In this document: in pieces, positions 1-9,668 of the stretch
Position numbering within the stretch: the stretch's first letter is position 1
How the letters are laid out: each line of letters opens with the position of its first letter
Made by a program: the position numbers and the translations under genes
The notes under the pieces: generated by a model
Seen by the model: only the letters and a program-made list of their open reading frames with translations
What the model was told of the DNA's origin: nothing
Database searches by the model: none
NCBI RefSeq assembly: GCF_002250055.1
Contig: NZ_CP018866.1
Location: 1,356,501-1,420,500, forward strand
DNA length: 64,000 nucleotides
From: Sutcliffiella cohnii
GTDB lineage: Bacteria; Bacillota; Bacilli; Bacillales; Bacillaceae_I
Reading direction: 5' to 3'

Positions 1-409
1 GCTTGTTAATCACTGGTAAAGAATCGTAGTATTCCTTTATGATATCTGCTGTTACTCTAACCTGAAAATCATTCAGCAACCCATTAATGGTTTCAAATGC
101 AATAGGAGAGTAAACAGAAGGACCTAAAATCCAAGCACCTTCAAATTCATCATTATTACCAACTTTAATAGAGATAAAATTCTCGAGAAAGTTTGTGGTT
201 CTTAAAACCGGGATATGCCATGGGTCACTGTAAATATCTAATTGTCGATATATTTCATCGTTTGATGGATATAACGGATTACCAGTAAAAATTGCCGGAA
301 ATCCTGTAATCATCTCAAAGTCCTTATTCATATAAAAAACAGGTATATGCACTGTTTCATGTATAAGCTTACTAAAGTATTCGATATCCCGTCTCGTTCC
401 ACTTTCCAT
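1..409 (-). CDS. N-terminal part of a probable AraC-type regulator (cut by window edge)
   Basis: Reading the minus strand from an ATG at 409 gives an open frame of 136 codons that runs off the window. A GGAGGT ribosome site at 413-419 fixes the start. The visible part (MESGTRRDIEYFSKLIHETV..., later WILGPSVYSPI) resembles the sensory N-terminal domain of Bacillota AraC-family regulators, which often carry a GP-[IV]-x-S-like segment; the DNA-binding domain would lie beyond the edge. It is divergent from the beta-glucosidase/symporter pair, and such regulators commonly control the adjacent sugar operon. The family assignment is an inference from the N-terminus and position only. Confidence 0.55.
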   Translation of the reverse strand, partial: MESGTRRDIEYFSKLIHETVHIPVFYMNKDFEMITGFPAIFTGNPLYPSNDEIYRQLDIYSDPWHIPVLRTTNFLENFISIKVGNNDEFEGAWILGPSVYSPIAFETINGLLNDFQVRVTADIIKEYYDSLPVINK

Positions 410-453
410 ATGTACCTCCAATTTTCACATTTGCATTTTAATAATTCTCTCAT

Positions 454-467
454 TGAAAACGCTTTAA
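454..467 (+). promoter_or_regulatory. cre-like site upstream of the beta-glucosidase
   Basis: TGAAAACGCTTTAA matches the CcpA cre core TGWAANCGNT and departs from consensus only near its 3' end. It lies in the divergent spacer between the AraC-like gene and the GH3 gene, where catabolite repression of a beta-glucoside operon is expected. Confidence 0.5.
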
Positions 468-517
468 TAAAATTATATTTTTACCAAAAAAATTATTTAT
501 TTACAAAAATAATACTC

Positions 518-531
518 TGAAAACGGTTAAA
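518..531 (+). promoter_or_regulatory. second cre-like site just upstream of the beta-glucosidase
   Basis: TGAAAACGGTTAAA has the TGAAANCGNT cre core, 64 bases downstream of the first cre-like site and 45 bases before the GH3 start. Two boxes in one short spacer favour catabolite repression of this sugar operon. Confidence 0.45.
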
Positions 532-575
532 ATTCAAATCAAGAAAGAGAAAAAAGTACTTAATAGGAGGTTCTT

Positions 576-2870
576 ATGAATCGTAAAGAGACTATCCAAC
601 AACTTATCCAAGAATTAACGTTAGAAGAAAAAGCAGGGTTATGCTCTGGCTTAGACTTTTGGAATACAAAACCAGTGGAACGATTAGGAATACCTTCCGT
701 AATGGTTACGGATGGACCACATGGATTACGAAAACAAAAACAAGGTGCTGATCATCTTGGACTTTTTGATAGTGTTCCAGCAACATGTTTTCCTTCTGCA
801 GCGGGATTAGCAGGATCTTGGGATAGAGACCTTATTAACAAAGTAGGAGTAGCCTTAGGGGAAGAGTGCCAAGCAGAAGATGTGGCGGTACTTCTTGGAC
901 CAGGTGCTAACATTAAACGTTCTCCATTATGTGGACGTAACTTCGAATATTTTTCCGAGGATCCTTATCTTTCATCTGAGCTTGCAGCAAGTCACATTAA
1001 TGGGGTACAAAGTCAAGGTGTCGGTACCTCCTTAAAGCACTTTGCCGCAAACAATCAAGAGCACCGTAGAATGTCAACTGATGCAGTAGTCGATGAGCGA
1101 ACGCTTCGAGAAATTTACTTTGCTAGCTTTGAAGGTGCTGTGAAAAAAGCACAACCGTGGACGGTAATGTGTTCTTATAACCAAGTAAATGGAGAATTCG
1201 CCTCTGAAAATAAAACATTATTAACTGATATTTTGAAAAAACAGTGGGGACATGAAGGCTTTGTCGTGTCTGATTGGGGAGCTGTAAATGAAAGGGCCCA
1301 CGCTTTAGAAGCAGGCTTGGAGCTAGAAATGCCTTCTAGTAATGGGGAAGGAGACAAAAAAATCGTCGAAGCGGTGAAAAACGGCAGTTTATCAGAAGAG
1401 GTTCTTAACGACGCAGTAGAAAGACTGCTAACGATTATTTTTAGATCGGTAGACGAGAAAAAGGAAAATGCAACATATGACAAAGAAGCTCATCACGCTC
1501 TAGCTAGACAAGTGGCTAGTGAAAGCATGGTACTTCTCAAAAACGAAGAGGAAATCCTTCCACTGAAAAAAGAAGGGAAGATTGCAGTACTTGGTGCATT
1601 TGCAAAACAGTCTAGATACCAAGGTGGAGGAAGCTCTCACGTCGTTCCTACTAAACTAGATAATGTGTTTGAGGAAATGGAGATATTAGCTGGAAAAGCG
1701 GATGTGTTTTATGCGGAAGGGTATAAGTTAGACTCAGACGACATTAATGAGCAGCTAATTTTAGAGGCGAAAGATCTTGCTATTCAGTCTGATGTAGCGG
1801 TAGTATTTGCTGGACTTCCAGATCGTTACGAATCAGAAGGTTATGACCGTACACATTTACACATTCCTGCGAATCATCAACGACTTATTGAAGCAGTTTC
1901 TGAAGTACAACCGAATGTCATTGTCGTTTTAAGTAATGGTGCGCCAATTGAGATGCCTTGGTTAGGGAATGTAAAAGGGTTGCTTGAAGGATATCTAGGA
2001 GGACAAGCATTTGGTGGGGCTGTAGCAGATGTTCTATTCGGAGAAGTAAATCCATCTGGTAAATTAGCGGAAACATTCCCGCAAAAACTTAGTCATAATC
2101 CATCTCACCTTAACTTCCCAGGAGAAGGTGACAAAGTAGAGTACAAAGAAGGAATTTTTGTTGGCTATCGCTATTACGATACGAAGGAAATTGAACCGTT
2201 ATTCCCATTCGGTTACGGCTTAAGCTATACTACTTTTGATTATACGGCTATTTCAGTCGATAAAAAGGAATTAACAGACGAAGAAACAGTAGATGTTTAT
2301 GTAACGGTGAAAAATAGTGGCACTGTTGCCGGTAAAGAAGTCGTTCAGCTATATGTACGCGATGTAGAAACAAGCGTTATTCGACCATCAAAAGAATTAA
2401 AAGGATTCGAAAAAGTTTCGCTGAAAGCAGGTGAAGAAACGACTATTACGTTTACCCTTGATAAACGCGCCTTTGCTTACTATAACGTTCAATTAAAGGA
2501 TTGGCATGTGGAAACGGGTGTATTTGAGATTTTAGTAGGGAAATCCTCTACGGATATTGTGTTATCAGAAGAAGTGAATGTAGGATCTACTGTTTCCTTA
2601 CCAGTTAGTTTCTCTAGAACATCAACGATAGGGGATATTATGGTTCATCCTCATGCTGGGCCAGTATTACAGGAAGCACTTGCTGAAATCAACAAAAATA
2701 GTCCTATGATGGAAGCAGTGGAAGCGGATCAATCAGAGATGATGGCGGCAATGATGAAATATATGCCACTTCGAACGCTCGTATCTTTCAATGAATCTTT
2801 CACAGAAGAAATGCTCACTAATTTACTAAAAAAATTAAACGATGCCGTTTCTCAAGTTGTAGCTCACTAA
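576..2870 (+). CDS. Glycoside hydrolase family 3 beta-glucosidase
   Basis: Cytoplasmic-type GH3 enzyme of 764 residues without a signal peptide, predicted to release glucose from beta-glucosides. The N-terminal barrel carries VTDGPHGLR near residue 45 and the nucleophile in GFVVSDWGA (Asp233). The second domain has ESEGYDR (Glu421 is the likely acid/base), and a fibronectin type III-like domain follows (about 560-670). The last 80 residues form a Met-rich tail. An AGGAGG site precedes the ATG. Two cre-like boxes lie upstream, and a GPH-family sugar symporter follows, so imported beta-linked sugars or aryl-glucosides are the likely substrates. GH3 members vary (glucosidase, xylosidase, N-acetylglucosaminidase), so the exact sugar is not certain. 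Confidence 0.92.
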   Translation: MNRKETIQQLIQELTLEEKAGLCSGLDFWNTKPVERLGIPSVMVTDGPHGLRKQKQGADHLGLFDSVPATCFPSAAGLAGSWDRDLINKVGVALGEECQAEDVAVLLGPGANIKRSPLCGRNFEYFSEDPYLSSELAASHINGVQSQGVGTSLKHFAANNQEHRRMSTDAVVDERTLREIYFASFEGAVKKAQPWTVMCSYNQVNGEFASENKTLLTDILKKQWGHEGFVVSDWGAVNERAHALEAGLELEMPSSNGEGDKKIVEAVKNGSLSEEVLNDAVERLLTIIFRSVDEKKENATYDKEAHHALARQVASESMVLLKNEEEILPLKKEGKIAVLGAFAKQSRYQGGGSSHVVPTKLDNVFEEMEILAGKADVFYAEGYKLDSDDINEQLILEAKDLAIQSDVAVVFAGLPDRYESEGYDRTHLHIPANHQRLIEAVSEVQPNVIVVLSNGAPIEMPWLGNVKGLLEGYLGGQAFGGAVADVLFGEVNPSGKLAETFPQKLSHNPSHLNFPGEGDKVEYKEGIFVGYRYYDTKEIEPLFPFGYGLSYTTFDYTAISVDKKELTDEETVDVYVTVKNSGTVAGKEVVQLYVRDVETSVIRPSKELKGFEKVSLKAGEETTITFTLDKRAFAYYNVQLKDWHVETGVFEILVGKSSTDIVLSEEVNVGSTVSLPVSFSRTSTIGDIMVHPHAGPVLQEALAEINKNSPMMEAVEADQSEMMAAMMKYMPLRTLVSFNESFTEEMLTNLLKKLNDAVSQVVAH

Positions 2871-2881
2871 TAGTTATGAAT

Positions 2882-2913
2882 GCTCCAGACCAATGAACCT
2901 ATTGGTTTGGGGC
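2882..2913 (+). promoter_or_regulatory. Intercistronic hairpin without U-run
   Basis: A 13-bp stem (2882-2894 with 2901-2913, three G-U pairs, 6-base loop) lies between the GH3 and symporter genes. No T-run follows, so it is more likely an mRNA-stabilising or attenuating element than a full terminator. Confidence 0.5.
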
Positions 2914-2951
2914 TCCATTAAAGAAAAAAAGGTTGAAAAGGAGGCTTTACA

Positions 2952-4328
2952 ATGGGAGCAATTAGAAAGGAAGAGGTTGTAGATACACCTGTAGAAGCGA
3001 AAATTGGGTTTGTAGAGAAAATGGGTTATGGTTTTGGTGACTTAGCAAGTAATCTAGTATTTGCAGCAGTGTCAACTTTCCTAGTCTTCTACTATACGGA
3101 TGTAGCTGGTGCCTCTGCAGCTGCGGTTGGTACAATTATTCTTCTATCAAGACTATTGGATGGGTTTACAGACATTGGAATGGGAGCGATTGTTGACAAA
3201 ACAAATTCAAAGCATGGAAAAGCAAGACCATGGTTATTATGGCTAGCAATACCATTTACGATATCTGCCATTATGATGTTCACTGTTCCTGATTTAGGTT
3301 CAGTAGGTATGTTAATTTATATTGCGATTACTTATAACGTTGTTCATATCATTTACACAGGTATTAATATTCCTTACGGTGTATTAAATGCACGTATGAC
3401 ACAAGACAGCTATCAACGAGCTACCTTAAATATTTTTCGAATGTTTTCCGCACTTATAGCTACTTCTATTGTTATTTTCTTTACGATTCCTCTTGTAGAA
3501 GCTTTTGGGGGAGGAAAAACAGGTTGGACGGTAACCTTCACTATTTTCGGTATCCTTGCAGGTATTCTGTTCCTTATTACCTTTTTAACAACAAAGGAAC
3601 GTGTAACAGCTGTAAATGCTGAACAATCTAACGTTCCAATAAAAAAAGGTGTTAAGGCTTTATTCAAGAATAAATATTGGGCGCTAATGGTAGTGTTTTT
3701 ACTAGTTTCATACACTGGAATGGGGCTTGGTGGTGGACTTAATGTTTACTATGCACAATATATTCTTGAAAATACTGCGTTAGTTGGACCACTTGGTTTA
3801 GCCGGTTTATTCCCTTTAATGATTGGCTTACTATTTGTAGCTCCTATTATAAAGAAATTCGGTAAACGTAATGTTATTATATTTGGATTGATCTTTGGAT
3901 TAATTGGAACCGCTATCATTCTCGTTGACCCAACAAACTTCACACTAGTATTAGTCGGCTCTATTGTCCGTGGGATTGGTTCTGTTCCAATGGCAGCTTC
4001 TATCTTTGCCATGCTAGCCGACACAATCGAATATGGAGAATGGAAAACGGGCCTAAGAACAGAAGGTTTAGTGTATAGCGCGGGAAGTTTTGGTACGAAA
4101 GTTGGGATGGGACTTGGTGCAGCGGCAATGGGATGGGCCTTATCACTCGGTGGTTATGTTGGAGGAGCTGCGGAGCAAACTGATTCTGCAACTTCCATGA
4201 TTATCTTCTTATTCGTTTGGGCACCTGCAATTATTTCAGTACTACAAATTATCATTCTTAATTTCTATAAGCTAGATAAAATCTACCAACAAATCCTAGC
4301 AGACTTACAAGCACGAAAAGATTCATAA
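2952..4328 (+). CDS. GPH-family sugar:cation symporter
   Basis: A 458-residue membrane protein with about 12 hydrophobic segments. The N-terminus (GYGFGDLASNLVF..., FYYTDVAG, then DGFTDIGMGAIVDKT and KARPWLLW) is diagnostic of the glycoside-pentoside-hexuronide:cation symporter family (MelB/UidB/YicJ relatives). It takes up sugars with Na+ or H+ across the cytoplasmic membrane. It starts 81 bases after the beta-glucosidase with an AAGGAGG site, so the two probably form a transport-plus-hydrolysis operon for a beta-glucoside. The sugar cannot be read from the sequence. Confidence 0.9.
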   Translation: MGAIRKEEVVDTPVEAKIGFVEKMGYGFGDLASNLVFAAVSTFLVFYYTDVAGASAAAVGTIILLSRLLDGFTDIGMGAIVDKTNSKHGKARPWLLWLAIPFTISAIMMFTVPDLGSVGMLIYIAITYNVVHIIYTGINIPYGVLNARMTQDSYQRATLNIFRMFSALIATSIVIFFTIPLVEAFGGGKTGWTVTFTIFGILAGILFLITFLTTKERVTAVNAEQSNVPIKKGVKALFKNKYWALMVVFLLVSYTGMGLGGGLNVYYAQYILENTALVGPLGLAGLFPLMIGLLFVAPIIKKFGKRNVIIFGLIFGLIGTAIILVDPTNFTLVLVGSIVRGIGSVPMAASIFAMLADTIEYGEWKTGLRTEGLVYSAGSFGTKVGMGLGAAAMGWALSLGGYVGGAAEQTDSATSMIIFLFVWAPAIISVLQIIILNFYKLDKIYQQILADLQARKDS

Positions 4329-4362
4329 AATTTAGAGTTTGGACCACCATATAACCAGTTAA

Positions 4363-4400
4363 AGCCCGTTTGCCTTCAATTTTAGGCGGACGGGCTGTCT
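4363..4400 (+). terminator. Intrinsic terminator of the beta-glucoside operon
   Basis: A 12-bp stem (4363-4374 with 4385-4396; AGCCCG arms, two G-U pairs) is followed by GTCTTTATT. Confidence 0.75.
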
Positions 4401-4622
4401 TTATTCCCTTGTGTTCACTCGAATTTTAAAATTATTATCCGACTTAAATTGATCCAAACAGTCCTTACAAATGCAAGATTTCCCTAATTGATATTCTTGG
4501 ATAAGATCAAAAATTTCTTTCGGAAAAAATTCATAACCACACCAGCAATCTCCGTTTTTATTACAGTTATTCATTCCGCTACAAATTGGACATTCTTTTT
4601 GTTTATTAAGTTTTTTTGCCAA
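4401..4622 (-). CDS. Small cysteine-rich CWC-type protein
   Basis: A 73-residue protein with eight Cys: CPIC near the N-terminus, a central CWCGYEFFP and a C-terminal CICKDC. This fits the small cysteine-rich CWC family, probably metal (zinc) binding; the function of that family is not established. It converges on the beta-glucoside operon and ends just past its terminator. No close partner gene is on the same strand. Confidence 0.7.
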   Translation of the reverse strand: MAKKLNKQKECPICSGMNNCNKNGDCWCGYEFFPKEIFDLIQEYQLGKSCICKDCLDQFKSDNNFKIRVNTRE

Positions 4623-5140
4623 TTGCTTTTATCCTCTCTTTGAGAAATAATTAATCTCTTTATAAATGCAGTAATAATCAAAGTTTAAATATGGTTACTA
4701 ATAATATCAAGCATTTATCTTTCAGAAGGTCTCCACTGTTTGTATTATTACTTTGTCTGATAAGGCCTTAAAGAATAAGTTTTTAGTCCTATAGGGTAGA
4801 AAAGTAATGATACAAGTTCACGAAGACAATTCTAAATTTATAATTTTATAACGTTATGTCTAGATGTTATTTGATTAATGTTACAGAACGTCTAATGAAA
4901 CAAGTCTGAAAATTATTTATTATTTGACTATTCTCTTTTGCAAAATGAATCTTTGGTATTAGAATAATATAATCACGTGGGGGGTGGTTAGAAAAGGTTA
5001 TATGGTCAACCTTTTTTTGAAAGCGCTACCAATTATTTGGTGGTTAAGTCCAATCATTTTTTCTTTAATAGATTTCTACTTCAGTATTACAGTAAATAAT
5101 CCCTTGCCTTAGTATGTGGCCAAAAATAGGAGGAGTTAAA
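4623..5140. other. Gene-free stretch before the ureohydrolase gene
   Basis: A 518-base AT-rich spacer with no supported coding frame. It carries a TATAAT (4968-4973) without a convincing -35, and a strong cre box at 5018-5031. No guanidine riboswitch consensus was recognised, which matters because the next gene is an ureohydrolase. Confidence 0.5.
5018..5031 (+). promoter_or_regulatory. Strong cre box upstream of the ureohydrolase/YjiH operon
   Basis: TGAAAGCGCTACCA fits the relaxed CcpA consensus TGWNANCGNTNNCA at every defined position, with the palindromic AAGCGCT core. It lies about 120 bases before the gene, downstream of a candidate -10 (4968-4973), a position suited to repression by roadblock. 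Confidence 0.65.
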
Positions 5141-6124
5141 ATGAGTAAAAAATATTCACCTGTAAATTCCCAGGAATCTCCACGTTTTAGTGGTATAAAA
5201 ACATTTATGAGGTTACCTCATGTAAAAACTGAAGAAAATATAGATTTTGCGGTTGTTGGAGTCCCTTTTGACACTGGTGGAAGTTTCGCAGTAGGAACTA
5301 GATTTGGACCAGAAGCAGTTCGTTCAATGTCTTCTTTGTTAAGACCTTATAATCCAAGCTTGTCAGTGGATATATTTGAACATTGCTCAGGGGTAGATTA
5401 CGGAGACCTTGTAGTTAACCCTGGATATATTGAGGACTCTTATAAGTTAATAGAAGAACAACTTAATCTTCTGTTAAAAAATGATGTTGTTCCGATAATG
5501 ATTGGTGGAGACCATTCAATATCCTTGCCTATTTTGAGGGCGATGGCGGATAGATATGGCCCAGTAAGTCTAGTACACTTTGATTCGCATAGTGATACAT
5601 GGGATTCGTATTTTGGTAGAAAGTATACTCACGGTACTGTGTTTCGAAGAGCTGTAGAGGAGAACTTAGTGAATTCAGAAAAGTCTATTCAAATCGGAAT
5701 GAGAGGTAGTTTGTATAATCCAGATGACATCTCTGATGCTGAGAATTTAGGATATCAGGTCATACCAACTACTTCCTTAAAAAAGATTACTGCGGATCAA
5801 TTAGGAGAAATTATACACGAAAGAGTGGGGAATAATCCTGTCTATGTAAGCTTTGATATAGACTTCCTTGATCCTGCATATGCACCAGGTACTGGTACTC
5901 CCGAAATAGGAGGGTTTACAACTTTTGAAGCTCAGGAGTTTGTTAGACAGTTGAATGGATTAAACTTAATAGGATTTGATTGTGTAGAAGTTTTACCGGA
6001 CAGAGACATTACTAGAGTAACAAGTATTGCTGCTGCAAATATTTGTTACGAATTTATCTCCCTAGTTGCTTCAAATAAACGAGGAAATATACCAGTACCC
6101 AATAAGTCGAATTATACTTTCTAA
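5141..6124 (+). CDS. Agmatinase/guanidinobutyrase-like ureohydrolase
   Basis: A 327-residue member of the arginase/agmatinase superfamily, which hydrolyses guanidino compounds to urea plus an amine using two metal ions. The metal ligands are visible: GGDH (His125), DSHSD (Asp148, His150, Asp152; DSH rather than the usual DAH) and DIDFLDP (Asp239, Asp241), followed by GTGTPEIGG. An in-frame ATG at 5114 lacks a ribosome site; ATAGGAGGAG directly precedes the ATG at 5141, which is used here. It is followed 63 bases later by a YjiH-type transporter, and a cre box lies upstream, pointing to a catabolic role. Agmatine, guanidinobutyrate, other guanidino acids or guanidine itself are all possible substrates. 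Confidence 0.85.
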   Translation: MSKKYSPVNSQESPRFSGIKTFMRLPHVKTEENIDFAVVGVPFDTGGSFAVGTRFGPEAVRSMSSLLRPYNPSLSVDIFEHCSGVDYGDLVVNPGYIEDSYKLIEEQLNLLLKNDVVPIMIGGDHSISLPILRAMADRYGPVSLVHFDSHSDTWDSYFGRKYTHGTVFRRAVEENLVNSEKSIQIGMRGSLYNPDDISDAENLGYQVIPTTSLKKITADQLGEIIHERVGNNPVYVSFDIDFLDPAYAPGTGTPEIGGFTTFEAQEFVRQLNGLNLIGFDCVEVLPDRDITRVTSIAAANICYEFISLVASNKRGNIPVPNKSNYTF

Positions 6125-6187
6125 TTAAGTGACCTACAAAATATATTATAATTTTTTAGTTTTATTATTCTAATTGGGGGTTGTTAA

Positions 6188-7588
6188 ATGCTACTAAAAG
6201 AAAAAGCTGTACAGCCGGTAAGTTTAAAAGCGGAATTAGGTCAACAAGTATATTATAAAAATTTATTAAAATCGTTTTTTTGTTTAGTTTTAGGAGGACT
6301 CATCTTTTTTGTTCCGCTCCAAATAGGTGAGAATGATACGAATATTTTATTTGGACTTATTGTTAACTTTATTGTAGACAACTTAGGTGCAATATGGTTT
6401 TGGACTGTTGTAGGAATTATATTTTTAAATGCTGTTGGTTTTATGTATAGTAGGTATATTTTAAAGAAAAATAATTGGATTAAAAATCTATATAAATCAG
6501 ATTCAATATTGTTAGGGATTATATATGTTGTTGCAGCTGTTTACTCAATTATGTTTGCCTTCCAATTTGGTCCTGAGATGATTATTGGACCTTATACTGG
6601 AGGAGTTATAATTAATGATATTGCACTTCCAGTTGGCATAATTGTAGCTTTAGGGGGTATGTTTGTTGTTTTCTTCATATCGTTTGGTGGTTTACAGTTT
6701 GTAGGAACTTTGCTTGAACCAATTATGCGTCCACTTTTTAAAATTCCAGGTAATGCTGCACTTGATACGGTTTCTTCTTTTTTTGGGGCATCATCGGTAG
6801 GAGCCTATATAACTAGTAAACTATACAAGGAAAATGTGTACACGAAAAAAGAAGCAGCTACAATTGCTACTAGCTTTTGTGTCGTAAGTATTGGATTTGC
6901 TGCTTTGGTAGCGAATACTGTAGGGTTATTACCAATGTTTACTACTGTATTTCTAGTAGCATTTCTAACCGTGCTTATAATAGCAGCCATTATAGTGCGA
7001 ATACCACCATTATCTAGAAAACCAGACGTGTACTATAACGGACAAATACAAACAGAAGAAGATAGAAAAACTAATATAAAATATAATGTTCAATTATTTA
7101 GAAATGCAGTTAACAGAGCTGTTAATAGATCATATCAAGCAGAATCAATTGGAAAGGAACTAATGAAGGGATTTTTGGAAGGTGCAAGTTTAGTACCGAA
7201 GATACTATGTTTAATAACTGCTGTAGGTTTAACAGGGTTAATTCTGGTTGAATATACACCTATATTTACATGGTTAGGAATTCCTATGGTCCCTATATTG
7301 ACTTTGTTTGGAGTACCAGATGCACAAGCAATTGCTGCATCAACTATTGTAGGTATTACAGAGATGTACTTGCCAGTGCTATTAATTGCTGATGCAGGGG
7401 TAAGTGTTGGGGCTGCATTTTTTATTGCTGTATTAAGCTTAGTTCAAATTATTTTCTTTGCAGAGACTGCAGTAATAATCTTAGCTACAGGTGTTCCGAT
7501 TACTGCAAAGGAACTTGTAATTATCTTTTTTCAAAGAACAATTATAGCAATTCCAATTATTGCATTATTTATGCATCTACTTATTTAG
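6188..7588 (+). CDS. YjiH-family membrane protein with nucleoside-recognition (Gate) domain
   Basis: A 466-residue polytopic membrane protein (about 10-11 hydrophobic segments) resembling the YjiH family, whose core is the nucleoside-recognition/Gate fold also found in spore maturation proteins and nucleoside transporters. The conserved region includes SSFFGASSVGAYITSKLY and, near the C-terminus, STIVGITEMYLPVLL. A GGGGGT site precedes the ATG. It shares a transcript with the ureohydrolase, so it probably moves that enzyme's substrate or product. Transport by YjiH proteins is inferred from fold and context, not proven here. Confidence 0.8.
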   Translation: MLLKEKAVQPVSLKAELGQQVYYKNLLKSFFCLVLGGLIFFVPLQIGENDTNILFGLIVNFIVDNLGAIWFWTVVGIIFLNAVGFMYSRYILKKNNWIKNLYKSDSILLGIIYVVAAVYSIMFAFQFGPEMIIGPYTGGVIINDIALPVGIIVALGGMFVVFFISFGGLQFVGTLLEPIMRPLFKIPGNAALDTVSSFFGASSVGAYITSKLYKENVYTKKEAATIATSFCVVSIGFAALVANTVGLLPMFTTVFLVAFLTVLIIAAIIVRIPPLSRKPDVYYNGQIQTEEDRKTNIKYNVQLFRNAVNRAVNRSYQAESIGKELMKGFLEGASLVPKILCLITAVGLTGLILVEYTPIFTWLGIPMVPILTLFGVPDAQAIAASTIVGITEMYLPVLLIADAGVSVGAAFFIAVLSLVQIIFFAETAVIILATGVPITAKELVIIFFQRTIIAIPIIALFMHLLI

Positions 7589-7642
7589 TTAAATTAAGAA
7601 TATTTTTCTATACAAATTTCCTGAAAAAATCCCCAGATAAGA

Positions 7643-7675
7643 ACACACCTCCTAGAAAATGGGGTGTGTATTTTT
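7643..7675 (+). terminator. Intrinsic terminator after the YjiH gene
   Basis: An ACACACC/GGTGTGT stem (arms about 7643-7651 and 7661-7669) followed by ATTTTTATT. Confidence 0.75.
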
Positions 7676-8272
7676 ATTGCTAATTTTTACTATGAAACTA
7701 TTATCTTTATAGGTTACGAGTATCTCTTATGTAACATTATAATAAAACTCTCATCAATACTCTCAACTTTTACGTGTCCTACCCTCTATTCTTAAAAGTT
7801 CTTCTCTGCTTTTGGTCAAAAATATGTAATTGTAATTAAGGTAAAAGTCTAAGGGATTTGTTATATGGAGATGCTATATTTTCGTCAGCAGAATCTGCTA
7901 CAGCCATTAAACATTTTGCATAATGGGTAAGAAACAGTAATCAATGGCGAAAATGTTCGGAATTTTGGTTAGGCAGAGGAAGAATCGGATAAAAATAGTT
8001 TCTCAATAAATTTTTCGAATCAAAATATGAAATCATTGTGGTCTGTCACTTGACCGATAAAGGTGTATTCGGTCAGGGGCAGGCTTGTTCTTTATCGAGT
8101 GAATTATTCCATTTTACGGAAAACCCACTCTGTTCATGGTATAATATTTTGTGCAAAAACTTATTCTAGGTGGCATTCCTCCATGGCAGACTCCTTTGAA
8201 CTGAACCTCACGACATCAAGATCTCCAGAAAGGCATGTTTTTTTTCGAAACTAATGAGAAAGGATATTTACT
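7676..8272. other. Gene-poor spacer with possible gene remnant
   Basis: About 600 bases without a convincing gene. A short frame near 7865-7922 reads GDAIFSSAESATAIKHFA before a stop and may be a decayed gene end. A 7-bp hairpin (TGACCGA/TCGGTCA) lies near 8050-8076. The extended -10 promoter at 8137-8145 serves the next gene. Confidence 0.35.
8137..8145 (+). promoter_or_regulatory. Extended -10 promoter element
   Basis: TGGTATAAT is a TGn extended -10 with a perfect TATAAT. The -35 is weak, which extended -10 promoters tolerate. It lies about 130 bases before the serine hydrolase gene. Confidence 0.5.
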
Positions 8273-9556
8273 ATGTACCTTTATTTATGGATTGTGTTTG
8301 TTGGGTTTATTTTGTTACACACATTGCCGCTATTATCTCGTAAAAATAGAACGAGATGGAAAATTACTCAAGCCATTTTAGTTACCTCTTCCGTTTTACT
8401 AGCAGTACTTGCAATTGAATTTTTAATTATTCCCCCGTTGATTCCTATTATTTTTGTTATAGTTGTCAGCTTTCTTACCGACAAATCTACCTACACAAAA
8501 AGAGGACTTATTATCGCTGGCATTGTGCTACTTTTTATTGCTGGTGGAGCTTTTTACTTATTTCATGACGATCCCAACTATGTAGAAAATTACATAAAAA
8601 ACAACCCGGAATTAGCTTCTATGCATGTAAGTGTGAATGGCGAAGTGATTGTGAGTCAGGAGAGCGATGTTAAACGACCTTTAGCGAGTGTTGTAAAGAC
8701 AATTGTTGCGATTGCGTATGCCAATGAAGTGGTGGAGGGCACCATAGATTCGGAAGAACGTATTCCGTTAGATGAGTTAGAAAAATATCATCTTGCTAAT
8801 ACAGACGGTGGGGCACATCCAGCTTGGCTAAACGAAATGCGAGAAGCTGGAAAAATCATAAACAATGAAGTCAGTTTACAGGAAGTAGCAAAGGGAATGA
8901 TTAGATATAGTTCCAATGCAAATACCGATTTTCTATTGGAAAAGCTAGGTGAAGCGTCCATTAATAGAGTCGTAGAGGAGTTAGAGTTGGAAAATCACGA
9001 CCCTATTTTTCCTATCGTGGCATCTTTGTTAGCTGCAGAATATATAAATGATCAGCATGGTGGAGGTTTGAGCAATCAACAATTAGAGGAAATGCTTCAA
9101 TCTATGACGCTAGAAGAGTACAGAGAGCTTGCTTGGGATATTCATAACGTATTGAAGAAGGGAGGGGCAGCATTTTTCGATGGTACTGTTTCCATCCCAA
9201 TGGAGCTACAAAAAATATGGTCTAACCGATTACCAAACGCGACAGTAGAAGACTATGGAAAGGTAATGGGAGCGATTTCTAATGATACGGCAACTCTTCC
9301 AGGAGGAGAAGGCATTCTTCGTGAAATAATGGAGTGGCCAATGGAGCTACATGCTTCCAACCGAGAAAAGTATGCACACTTCGGAGCGAAAGGTGGTTCT
9401 ACTGCATTTGTTTTAAACCAAGCTCTTTATATTGAAGACAAAAACGGAAAGAAAATCGAAGTTATTATTTTTACAGAGGGATTTAACTTTATTGAATTTA
9501 TTAAAATGAACCGAAGTATGAACTCGTTCTTACTTAAAGTTCTTAATGAAAGATAG
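8273..9556 (+). CDS. Membrane-anchored class A beta-lactamase-like serine hydrolase
   Basis: A 427-residue protein. Residues 1-100 hold three to four hydrophobic segments, followed by an extracytoplasmic penicillin-recognising domain. SVVK (Ser139, Lys142) is the SxxK active-site motif, RYSSNANTDFLL carries the SxN-like motif, and GAKGGST near the C-terminus replaces the KTG triad. The fold is that of class A beta-lactamases and related esterases. The ribosome site (GAGAAAGGA) precedes the ATG. Resistance is not implied: many such Bacillus proteins are hydrolases of unknown substrate. It is a single-gene unit ending at a bidirectional terminator. Confidence 0.8.
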   Translation: MYLYLWIVFVGFILLHTLPLLSRKNRTRWKITQAILVTSSVLLAVLAIEFLIIPPLIPIIFVIVVSFLTDKSTYTKRGLIIAGIVLLFIAGGAFYLFHDDPNYVENYIKNNPELASMHVSVNGEVIVSQESDVKRPLASVVKTIVAIAYANEVVEGTIDSEERIPLDELEKYHLANTDGGAHPAWLNEMREAGKIINNEVSLQEVAKGMIRYSSNANTDFLLEKLGEASINRVVEELELENHDPIFPIVASLLAAEYINDQHGGGLSNQQLEEMLQSMTLEEYRELAWDIHNVLKKGGAAFFDGTVSIPMELQKIWSNRLPNATVEDYGKVMGAISNDTATLPGGEGILREIMEWPMELHASNREKYAHFGAKGGSTAFVLNQALYIEDKNGKKIEVIIFTEGFNFIEFIKMNRSMNSFLLKVLNER

Positions 9557-9593
9557 AGTTTAAGGTTCAACAACGTGGTGGAAGTGGTTAAAT

Positions 9594-9633
9594 AATAGCG
9601 GAAACTCGCTTTATATGGTGTGTTTCCGCTATT
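9594..9633. terminator. Bidirectional terminator
   Basis: A perfect 12-bp stem, AATAGCGGAAAC with GTTTCCGCTATT, 16-base loop. It separates the hydrolase from the convergent NAD(P)-binding protein gene. Confidence 0.75.
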
Positions 9634-9668
9634 TGTGTATACGAGTTTCCTGTTCAGTCAATCATATA

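Noticed and set aside
4981..5113. Guanidine riboswitch before the ureohydrolase gene
   Set aside because: None of the guanidine-I, -II or -III conserved motifs could be found; only a cre box is evident.
8063..8254. 63-codon plus-strand frame before the serine hydrolase
   Set aside because: No ribosome site, spans the promoter of the next gene, and the composition is not protein-like.
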